Below, piece by piece: positions 46,400-55,960 of a DNA stretch of 64,000 nucleotides. The DNA lies in NCBI GenBank assembly GCA_965153455.1, contig OZ234493.1:23612213-23676212 (forward strand), in the 5' to 3' direction. Within the stretch, counting starts at the first letter, position 1. The number at the start of each line of letters is the position of its first letter. Position numbers and translations under genes: made by a program. The stretch is from Sphagnum compactum. Taxonomy: Eukaryota; Bryophyta; Sphagnopsida; Sphagnales. The notes beneath the pieces are model-generated. The model was not told where the DNA came from, did no database searches, and was given only the letters and a program-made list of their open reading frames with translations.

Positions 46400-48570
46400 A
46401 GTTATTGACCTCCTTGGCCTAGTCCATGTTCATTGATGTTGGCGTCCCCAAATTTGTCATTAATTGTGTTTCCAAGCATTCCACCAATTTCATGTTTGTC
46501 CAAGCCATTCATAATGTCGCTTTCAAAAGCATCTTCATCTTTGCCGCTCACGTTGGAATCGATGTTAAACATTGAATCCTCTAACAACCTGTTCTTTTCA
46601 TACCATGCTATAGGAATGGCACCAGGTCGTTCCTTCAAAAGTTTGCTATTGGTGTAAATATAGACTAGATCTATTGCTTGGTCAGATTTGAGGTGATTTC
46701 GCACCTTGTTATGCACAAAGGAATATGAACTCCAATTTCATTCACATGATGATGTTGAATAGACTTGGGCAAGAATACATTTAGTAATGGGTGCAAATGT
46801 GTGAACGCCTACTCCAATAAAGTCCAGCCACCATTCATGGGGAGCCATATTTAGTAAGGTTGCAATAGGAATGTCTACAAATGGTCCTCGACCTTCAACA
46901 AGGTCTGCAAAGTTTGTCAAAGCTTGAACATATGATGTTGCATCGACCGACATCTTCCATAGTACCTGCTTGATTCCCTCCTTTGCATCAACATCATCAT
47001 GGATCATATTGTTTCCAACAAGATAGGGCTTGAAGAGTGCTTCAACTAATGGAGGTTGGTCTTCATCATTCTCCATCAACGTTGGATTTGACTTTTAGCA
47101 CTAGTGGGTCAGCCAATAATTGCACATGTTTCTCCAATGTCTTCACAGCAAGCCATGCCTTTCCCATACATGGGCCTTTTCCATCAAACTCCCTTAATGC
47201 CACCAAGACCAACTCGACCATGTGAATAAAATTTGCATAAGAGTCCCAAGAAACATCGTTTTGCACACTTTGACAAACCTCAACCACCTTTGATATGGTG
47301 CCCCTTCGATGCAAGGTCTATAGAGAGTTAATTAATACTAACCAATTTAGGTCTACGATTATCTTTTCAATAGCCTCTCACACATTAACCAAACTGTCAA
47401 CCATGAAAAAATTTGTGGGAAATCGTGTTTTTATAAGGTGTGACAAGCTGAAGGTTGGTTCAAACCGACGGTAAATTGCAAGAGGCATGTGGTGTCTCTA
47501 AATGAATGAGACAATTGTCTTTGCATGGATCACAAGACATTTCACCCATGGTTTTTCCCCCCAATCCTCCAAAAGGAGGTCAAGACAATGTGCCGCACAA
47601 CTTTGAAAGTATAAGGTTGGGTAACGAACCCTCAAGATGTTTGATGCACTTCACATGTTGGAGCATTATCTGTGCAGATTTGGACAACATTGTCCACACC
47701 CACGTTTTGAATGTATTTTGCCAAGGCATTGCATGTATGTATTATGAATCCTTCCAATCCCCTATTGTGTCAGATGGGTCGGGTCTTAAGAACAAATCTC
47801 CATTTGGGCAAACTAACATGATGTTTAACAAAGGGTGACTATTAATGTCGTCCCACCCATTTGAACGAATAGTGGCCCCATACTTGTGGATTGAGTTTTT
47901 AGTCTTCTCGGCCACACATCTTGACAAATCTTCTTTATAACTCTTCAATAGTTATGTCCAAATTGAATGATATGACAACAATTTAGAAAGTATTTGCCCT
48001 TAGAGGTAGATTTCACTACATAAATGAAGGTCGAATGGCAGGCTACATTGAATGGGATATTGGCTCCATAAAAGAAAATCGCCCATTTCTTATCAAGATT
48101 TTGTTTCGTGGTTGAATTCATTCGCTCTTGTAAGGTCATTTGCCTCATTTGATGAGGTGGAAGGTTTAGCATAGGAATGGGATCATCCAAGGTAGGCCCA
48201 GACAGTGGAGGACAATCTGCACCATCTGCTTGGGGGCCTACAACAGAAGAGTCATCAAAAGAACCCAATGACCTATCATTAACAAGGTTGGGAAGGGAGT
48301 TGGACGCTTGGCCATCATCCAGCAGGGACATTCCCACCACACCTTGCAAACAAGGCCTTCACTTGAGGCCTAACCTTTGCACATAGGCCAACTCCTCCTT
48401 TGCCACCCCCCTAGGATAGTAGCCCAAATGACTCAGCATCATGTCCTTACGATAAATGAATTAGAGGCTGCAAAACTTGCATTGTACATTACTGGGTCCT
48501 ATGGTTGCCATCATCACATCAAGGTACCATGGCTCCCACATGCTACGCTTACCATCCATCTCTAGTGCCT
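46400..48570 (-). pseudogene. hAT (Ac-like) transposase relic: BED, DUF659, dimerisation domain
   Basis: Read on the minus strand in order: a BED-type zinc-finger remnant near 48560-48420 (NVQCKFC then SHLGYYPRG); KKWAIFFYGANIPFNVA near 48095-48040, the block before the catalytic core; DUF659 pieces YGATIRSNGWDDINSHPLLN (47890-47830); ICTDNAPT near 47680, the catalytic-Asp region; RFEPTFSLSHLIKTRFPTNF near 47470-47410; then the C-terminal hAT dimerisation region (PHEWWLDFIGVGVHTFAPITKCIL near 46840-46770, and KVRNHLKSDQAIDLVYIYTN at 46705-46645). Stops and shifts break it into at least six frames. Terminal repeats were not found. Such a protein could have mobilised the non-autonomous hAT elements nearby, but a shared end sequence is not shown. 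Confidence 0.8.
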
Positions 48571-49089
48571 TAAAAAGAACACAAGTGAAGGAGACTCTGC
48601 AACAATTGTGGATATAATTGAGGGACACAATATCATAGCCTTTGGACAGGCCCCATTTCATTAGTTGCCAATTTGGTATGTGACAAGGATTGTGTTCAAC
48701 ACAACTAGAGTCCACACACTTGAAATGTTTATGAAATAGCAACAACTAAGAGGAAATTGGGAAGCTTTATAATTCAAAATATGGTAAGCCACCAAACATT
48801 TTATATGCAAATTGAACGATCGTAATTTATTAATCCATGATTTGGTGATAGAAATCCGGTCATCAGTGTGCAAAAGTGGGTATATCATACATTTTGAAAT
48901 TCAAAAGCAACCAAAATTCACGATAATCCAATCTATGTGCAAATTAAATGACATAATTTATTTATTCTAGTGTGAATATGGGATATCGTATAATTTATAT
49001 TGAAAAGCAATTGAAATTGATTATTAAATTTGGTCACCCCTATCCATGCTTGGGTTTCGAGTTTCCATTTACCACTGTGACAGGAAGAA
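48571..49089. other. Non-coding spacer
   Basis: The spacer lies between the hAT relic and the 33-bp array. It is AT-rich with no recognised frame. Confidence 0.5.
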
Positions 49090-49310
49090 GGTGACCAAAA
49101 TTAGCTCCCCCCATCGAGTTGAGGCAACCAAAATTGGGTCCTCCCATCCAGCCAAGGCGACCGAAATTGGGTCGCCCCATCTAACCGGGGTGATTGAATT
49201 TCGATTGCCCCATCCAAGTGTGTCACCTTATGGAGGTGATCGAGGCGTCCTAAATGGGGTTGCCCCATCTAGTTGCATTGATAGGCAGAAGGCAACCAAG
49301 CCAATGACAA
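49090..49310. repeat. 33-bp tandem array of hairpin units
   Basis: Four exact-length 33-bp units (49090-49122, 49123-49155, 49156-49188, 49189-49221) are followed by degenerate copies to about 49310. The best unit reads GGCGACC-GAAATTG-GGTCGCC then CCATCTAACCGG, so each unit is a 7-bp stem with a 7-base loop plus a CCCATC-type spacer. Other units carry C/T and G/A variants of the stem. Confidence 0.85.
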
Positions 49311-49383
49311 TCCAAAATAATAAAATAATATAGAGGCATGATTAAATTAGTAACCCAACCGTCATGTTTTGAAAAGAAACTTT

Positions 49384-49496
49384 TTCAGTCTCAATTTACC
49401 TTGTCTAGATGGCGACCTTTCTAGTCTCGATTTACCCTATCCAGATGGCGACCTTTTCCGGTCTAGATTTACCCTGTCCAGATGGCGACCTATTTC
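49384..49496. repeat. 36/37-bp tandem array, three units
   Basis: AGATGGCGACC recurs at 49407, 49443 and 49480. Units read GTCTCGATTTACCCT-TCC then AGATGGCGACCTT. The array contains the GGCGACC half of the core of the neighbouring 33-bp array. Confidence 0.85.
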
Positions 49497-49510
49497 GTTA
49501 GAGTTTTTTA

Positions 49511-50164
49511 TGGTTTGGGTTAAGCTTAATCGACACCAACCTCATCCGAGTCTAGCTCTCGAACACTTACTTGTGGTGATTAAAGATATGACAATGTAGA
49601 AATATTAGCCATTGTGCCATGGAATATTAAATTAAATGCACTAGGGCCATTGATGATGGACAATTTTTTTTATATTTTAAGCAACACACTAAGAATGAAA
49701 CATAATAATTTGACAATTCTTAGCATTTTTTCCAACTTTTGGCAATTGAAAATGAGGTTCATTTTCAAAATTTTCCTTTTGAAATTGTCTTGGATGTGGA
49801 AAACTTTTCCATTGAGAAATCAAGTTAGGTGACTTGGGTCCCCTATCCACGCGGGGACCCAACAAGAATATTGAAATTCAAATTACAAAAATGAGATCAA
49901 GAAAGAAAATTACAAACCTAAACACAATAATGAATATTATAAAAATAAGAGGTAACAATGAATGTTACAAAAATAATCCAAAATTGAGACAAAAAACCAA
50001 GACCAATAAAATTGAAAAAAGTAATGTGAACTCCAAACTTGAATTAAGTTGAAATTTGTATGCACTTTATTATAAATGGGAATGTACATCCAATCCACTC
50101 TTTCCTATGCTACAATTATTTACAAATGTCATTAAACCCTAACCACTATAAAGCTTAAACATTA
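49511..50164. other. No gene recognised
   Basis: A/T-rich sequence; the 49834-50052 plus frame is Lys/Asn-rich because of composition and shows no domain. Confidence 0.5.
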
Positions 50165-51640
50165 TGTTATCGTCGATAGCTTCTGGTGGAGTCCAATTGT
50201 AAGGAGGTCCCATCATAACATTCATAGCTAATTGTGGATTTCTTCGCACGTGGGGATCCGGGTTTGAGATTTCTCTAAGCTAAATCGTAAAACGTGACAT
50301 GGTTGAAGAATCCACAAAATATTCAATGTCAATGTTTTCTTGCCATATGAGCTCCACAAGCTTAACCACTAGATATGTCTCCGACTTTGAAGTGTTAGTC
50401 CCATTGGTTGAGGAAATTTGATGGAACTTCATTCTTCATATGTAAAAAAGCTCCAGTGCCACCCACCATTGAAAAGCCATGTTGTTGAGTTGGGGTTTCT
50501 TCTTTTGTCGCAAATCCATATGGAGATGGGTTATCCTCCCCTAGACTCCTAGCCTCCCCCCAATCACACACACCAATGTATACAACCGAAAGACTGTTTG
50601 GTGGAAAATGCAATAGGATGTTGTTTTGTGATAAATTATTATGCAATGTCTTAAACTATTGGACTGCATTCATGATGCACAAAAATGCCCAAGCCAATTT
50701 CACTTGTGCTTGTCTAAATGTCACAAGACATTGTGAGACTCAAGATCTGGCCAAAGCCCTTGCATAAGCTCCCGATTGTCGAGAGGTTGATTTTGGCTAT
50801 CGTGTTACCTAAACATCTTTTGAAGCGTGCCTCTATTCCACCACAATCGGTATGCCTCCATGGTTTCTACATGGATGGCATAAAAGTTTATGACACCTAG
50901 ATGATCAGTGGAACAAGCCAATGCCTCCATAGAAAGTCAACACCAAGCCTCGTAATTATCCTTAGTTTTTAACTTTTTGCTAGCAAACTCAATGTACAAA
51001 GGCAACCAATCAAAGTTTTCAATCCGCACTTTGTGAATTTTGCCATGTCCACCTTGCCAACTTGGACCATTCAAAGCAAGCACAATGGTGGTAGATCATG
51101 GCACCCAAATGACCCCTTGTCCTTGTGCTTGGTTCAAGTTTGCCTTCTACCCCTTTTCCACCCATGAAGGCAATCGTGTTTTACTTTTGGTAAAAATTTT
51201 GGACCAACCCATCCACCATTTCACCTTCTCATGCAACAAACAAATTTTGATGGAGGAATCCTCCTTCAATGGGTAAATTATTGACACCCATTGGACCAAG
51301 TTGAAAGTAGCATCCTTTAGCTTCAAATCCTCCAATCTTGAATAGTCCTTGCAATTACGATCCTTTTCAAACTTAGGGGCTTCCAAAGCTTCTCGAATTT
51401 TTTTTGCATGGTCATCCTATATCAATCAATCCTCTCCAATTGAAGATTAACATATAACATCATCAAGGTAGTTATGTCCTCTAAGAATAAGTACATCACA
51501 ACTTTTTGCACTGCCATAGTGGCCGTTGGATTGGGCCAGTTTTTCCTTTGCGACCTTCTACTTTTAATGAGAAGATCCTTTAGAAGTCAACCCAATTCCA
51601 AACTCTTTCTCCCTTGAGGATTCTTCTTGAAGGCGCTTGG
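50165..51640 (-). pseudogene. Unidentified protein-coding relic
   Basis: The minus strand carries several separated, protein-like blocks in a consistent direction. Near 51380-51150 is APKFEKDRNCKDYSRLEDL followed by a Trp-rich stretch (KVKWWMGWSKIF). Near 50640-50560 is VVYIGVCDWGEARSLGE. The C-terminal block near 50275-50165 reads LREISNPDPHVRRNPQLAMN then GPPYNWTPPEAIDDN. Stops and shifts separate them. I do not recognise the family. It may be a host gene captured by a transposon, or a second gene of the neighbouring hAT element, which lies on the same strand just downstream. Confidence 0.4.
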
Positions 51641-52039
51641 ATGAATGGTCTAAGAAAAAAATCGTGTGTAAGGTGTTTAGACATTAATCAGACATGTTGC
51701 CCACTCACCTTAACTCCTTTCACCCTCAAACCCCACCTCCCAAGCAACAATTGCCAAAAGCAATTATAGTCTTGCAAGGTTGAGGCAATTAACCAAAGGA
51801 ACCCTGTAGTATGTAGTGTCCTCACCCTTCTTTTTCACCTCTCATGTTGCACCGAAGTTCCTCGCATTGATTGCAAAGAACAACCATAAATTAAGAACCC
51901 ACTATGGCAAACAAAGCGAGGTGGAAGAGATGATACAATAGGATGGTAGTGGCCAATTTATACTCAGGTTCGACTTTATCAAGGAACTGGAGTTTGAACT
52001 GATTATGACTGTACTTTCCCATCATTTTAGTGCGATTGA
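51641..52039. other. No gene recognised
   Basis: Spacer between the unidentified relic and the 53-bp array; nothing recognisable. Confidence 0.5.
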
Positions 52040-52620
52040 ATTTTGGTCACAACTTGTCCACAAAACGACCAAAATTTGGCCGACATCATTTGCACATGCA
52101 TGATCACTCAAGGGGCTAACCAAAATTTGGTCGCATTCCTTGGACAAGAGCGATCATTACCTAGACAAGGGTGGACAAATTTGGTTGCATTTTTGGATAG
52201 GGGCGATTGTTCGTTGGGTGATCAAAATTCAATCACATTCCTTGGATAAGGCCGATCATTACCTAGACATAGGTGGACAATTTCAATTGCACTCTTGGAT
52301 AGGGGTGATTGCTTATGAGGGCGATCAAAATACAATCACATTCTTGGACAAGGCCAATCGCTTGTAGGGGCAATCGAAATTTAGTCGCATTCCTGGATAA
52401 GAACGATTGTTTTTTGGACAAAGGTGGACAAATTCAGTTGCATTCATGGACATGGGCGATTGTTTCTTGGACAAAGGTGGACAAATTCCATCGCATTCCT
52501 AAACAAGGGCGATTGCTACTTGGACAAGGGTGGACAAATTCAATTGCATTCCTAGATAGGGGATATCACTATTTAAATAAAGGTCAACAAATTTGGTCCA
52601 TCCATGGACAAGGTTAAATA
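52040..52620. repeat. 53-bp tandem array, about ten degenerate units
   Basis: Best units, each 53 bases, start GCATTC-TGGACAAGGGCGAT and continue TG-TACTTGGACAAAGGTGG then ACAAATTC-ATC (copies near 52440 and 52493). Older units to the left show CTAACCAAAATTTGGTCGC, i.e. the palindromic core AACCAAAATTTGGTCGC. Since 53 is not a multiple of 3, the overlapping open frames across it are not conserved coding sequence. Confidence 0.8.
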
Positions 52621-54053
52621 TATTATGATTGAATTTAGTTGCGATCTGGACGGTTGAGATTAATTACATGATGCAACAAATTGTTGAGATCAATGTAATT
52701 GATTAGATGGATAGTTAAAATCTCCCTAGTTATAAAAAATTCAACAGAGTTTTCTTACTGTGACATTTAGTGGTTTCATCATGTAATGTTCTTTCAATTC
52801 TTCAACCAAAAGTGCATGTGTTGGTTTCGCACGGTAACTTTTTTACATAGTCTACATATGTTACGTCTGCAAGGGTAACTATTTTACCCTTGATACAAAA
52901 ATTATTCTATTCAGTATAGCTTGACCCTAAGTTGACTTTAAACTGACGTGACATAGGGTTGCGTTGGTGCTTAAATTGACATGATTGACATGACATGAAA
53001 AGGTTGACACTAATAACCTTAGTGCACATTTTAAATCCATGGTAAAAAATATGGGGAATTGTTTTTAAATAATAGTGCAACTAATGTAGTTGTAGCCTAC
53101 ATGCAAATACTACATGCTATTTATGCCATACTAACCTAGTTACTTACTAACCATAATTATAATATTATAATTAATAATATAGTTATAATTATATGGTAAC
53201 TATGTAGCTTGTTAGCTAATGTAACCTACTAACGATAGGTATAATAATGTAGTTAATAAAAATATAATAAAATATAATAAAAATAATTGAAGAATAAAAA
53301 TTACATTATTATTTTAAAATAATTACATTGATATTAAAATATTAATTATTCAATAATAATACTCTTCATTAATAAGTAAAATATTACTATTTATAATTGT
53401 AATTATAATATTTTTAAATAACTATATATAATTAGTTATAATGAATATTAATATTATGATATAATTATTTTGGCTACATTAACCATAGCTAAATTCATTT
53501 TGGTTAAATTAATGATGAATAACTAATTTTGGCTAAAATAAATATGAGATTAAATTTAAAATGGGTAAATTAATTAGTTAATTTAACCAAGGTCTGGTGT
53601 AGATTTAACTTTGATTGATGTGAGTTTAACCTAAGTTTAGTCAATGTTTTGCTTTGGGTAGCATTAGTTAACATGGTTTAACTTTTGTATTAAAGGTATA
53701 AGACTACTACAAATAACTTAGGTAGATGTATTGAGTGTATTAACATATGGATGTATTAGCTTCGGCCTTGATTTTTATGACACGTGTCCATTTTATACAC
53801 TACTAGTTGCATGTTAATTGCACACACAATTGTATGGCCCAAAATTATACATGACCAATTTTGTAGTTGCAAGTGCAACCAATCTAGTTACAAAGGACAC
53901 CTAGTTGCATGCAATTGCATAATAACTAGTTTCAAATGGTAAGATTTCCATTAGTGCAAGTTCAAATTTGAGTAAGCACAATTTCAACACAATGTCAAGT
54001 GCAATCTATGGTCATTGCATGAATTTCCTTGTTATTTTGAAATTTTCAGCATA
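52621..54053. other. Very AT-rich, no gene recognised
   Basis: Contains TAATTATAATATTATAATTA-like palindromic low-complexity sequence at about 53150-53470. No gene or boundary is seen. Confidence 0.55.
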
Positions 54054-55958
54054 TAGTAACTTCCCGCCTAAGTACGCAACTTGAACCTGGGAGGATTGTG
54101 CGTACTTAGCCAATAGGCGCACACTTTAGATGAATCACTTCCTAATCGCTTGATTCGGCTGTAATGTCGAAGAAACCGAACGAAAAACACCTCAATGAGT
54201 CCCAGCGATGCGAGATCATAGCGAAGCTGAACAAGACGGATGCTCCCAGTAAAAGGGCTATAGCGCGCGAGTATGATGTTAGTGAAGGAGCTATCAGAAA
54301 AGTGTGGGACAAGCGGGAGCAAATCCTAGAGCGATATGCCTTGATGTCTGATGAAGCTAAAGAGAAGACTTTTCGATCCTCTGTTGGTCGTTTCACTGAG
54401 CTTGAAGGCATGCTTTACATCTAGATTGACAACATGTGTCGTGTCAATCTTCTTGTCCCGCCATCTCTCGCCATCCCCAAGCTTAAAGTATTGCATCGAG
54501 TTTATCGATTCCGAAAACGGACTTCAAGGCATCCTAGCAATGGCTAAGTCGATTCAGAGTGCGCCGAGGGTTGCAAAAGATGCTGCTTCACGGAGAGGGA
54601 GCTGAAGTCAACAAATCCTATCCTAGATTGCTGGTAGCTTTAGACGACCTCTACGCGATTATTACCCAATATGATGCTGAAAACGTTTACAATATGGACG
54701 AGACCGGCCTGTTGTTTCGTCTATTACCGAGATACAACCTTCTAATGCCAAATGAGGACATATCAACCATTAGAAGGAAGAAAAAATCCAAAGATCGGGT
54801 TTCTCTTATCGTGTGCGCCAACACTGTGGGAACTCATAAAATTCCTTGCGCATTGATCGGCAAACCAAAAGCACCTGCCTGTATCAAGGACCACTAATGG
54901 CCTGTTCCATATTTCAATCAAGCTAAAGCTTAGATGGACGTGGAAACGTGCTGGAAGTGGTTCAACGAAGTGTTTCTTCCAGAAGTGAAAAAACGAACCA
55001 GACGTCGGGTTCTTTTACTGTTGGATAATGCCCCAGGATGCTTTGAAGCTTTTGAATGCGACAATGTTAGGATCATTTTTTTTCCCCCAAATTGCACAAG
55101 TTGGAAATAGGCCTGCGATATGGGCATAATCGTAGCTCTGAAGAAGAGGTTCAAATATCTCTATTTCAAGGATGTTCTTGACTTCTATGATTTAGATGAG
55201 GAGGCGAAGCTTCGAAAGAAAATGCAGGGGCGGAGATTACGACGCGGTGCTGCTAGAGTTGCATACGGAAATCTAGCTCACCTGCTCGATGCCGCGAGTT
55301 ATGTCAAAGAAGCTTGGCAATCCATGTCACCAAGCTCTATCAAAAATGCATTTATCAAGGCGGAAATAATGACATTAAAAGCCGATCAAGAAGCAGTGAA
55401 CGAGATCGAGGATTTAGGGACCGAAGTTGCACAAGCTATCGCAGCTTTAAATCTTTCTGTTGGGCAAGACGAGCTTGAAGAATTTGTTCATGTCGACGAT
55501 GAAAACAGTGAAGAATTCGCAGCTGCACTTTTGGAAGACGTTGAAGAGCTTTTGGAGACGATGAAGATTGCTGAAGAGAATTTGGACGATGACAATAATG
55601 ATGACATTCTTACCTCTCAAGCGTTAGATTCGGGGTTTAGGAAACACCGTTGTATTTAAAGGATTTGAGTCACTTTATAAGCAAGTTGTTGATATAGAGG
55701 ATCAGTTGTTCTGCTCCGAAGTTCGAGAAGAGGCTAAGGAAACATTCGATGATCTTAGAAAGTTGTTTGAATCGTTTCAAAGTAAGGTCTGGGCTGTCAC
55801 CTTGAAAGCCAAACATAAGAATCTTCAAAACTTGCGCCAAATGACAATCCATGACATGTTGAACTAAATAAATCTGAACCCTATTTTTTTGGGAAAGTAA
55901 TGCGTACTTTACCGGGATGCGTACTTAAACGGGTGTGTACTTAGGCGGGAGGCTACTG
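54054..55958 (+). mobile_element. pogo/Tigger-type DNA transposon, 1,905 bp, end to end
   Basis: The ends are TAGTAACTTCCCGCCTAAGT (54054 onward) and, inverted, CAGTAGCCTCCCGCCTAAGT (ending 55958). They are flanked by TA (54052-54053 and 55959-55960), the target duplication of the Tc1/mariner-pogo superfamily. TGCGTACTTA recurs as a sub-terminal motif: inverted at 54069-54078, direct at 54099-54108, and as close copies at 55901, 55918 and 55934. These are likely transposase-binding sites. The inner gene is a broken transposase. The element is much more GC-rich than the flanking DNA, so it is probably a fairly recent insertion. Confidence 0.92.
54164..55867 (+). pseudogene. pogo/Tigger transposase (CENP-B-like HTH, DDE), inactivated
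   Basis: It cuts and pastes the element by a DDE transesterification mechanism. From the ATG at 54164: an N-terminal helix-turn-helix (ESQRCEIIAKLNK...RAIAREYDVSEGAIRKVW), a stop at 54422, a second DNA-binding CENP-B-type region (about 54555-54605), then the DDE domain. D1 is in YNMDETGLLFR (about 54694), D2 in LLLLDNAPG (about 55023), and D3 in CDMGII (about 55117), with 30 residues between D2 and D3 as usual for this family. In-frame stops lie at 54895, 54931 and 55108, and all could come from CAA, CAG or TGG by one transition. Two net frame changes occur (about 54430-54520 and about 55640). An acidic C-terminal region ends at TAA 55865-55867. No active enzyme is possible from this copy. 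Confidence 0.9.
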
Positions 55959-55960
55959 TA

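Noticed and set aside
49090-49310. CRISPR-like array (regular 33-bp unit)
   Set aside because: The unit is continuous with no unique spacers, the genome is a plant, and no cas genes exist.
45131-49323. Full hAT element with ends near 45.46 kb and 49.31 kb
   Set aside because: Candidate ends (TTGTCA / TGACAATCC) match poorly and the flanks share no 8-bp duplication.
52043-52617. Overlapping frames of 68-102 codons encoding a WTKVDK-like repeat
   Set aside because: The DNA period is 53 bases, so the frame shifts each unit; it is a tandem-repeat artefact, not a repeat protein.
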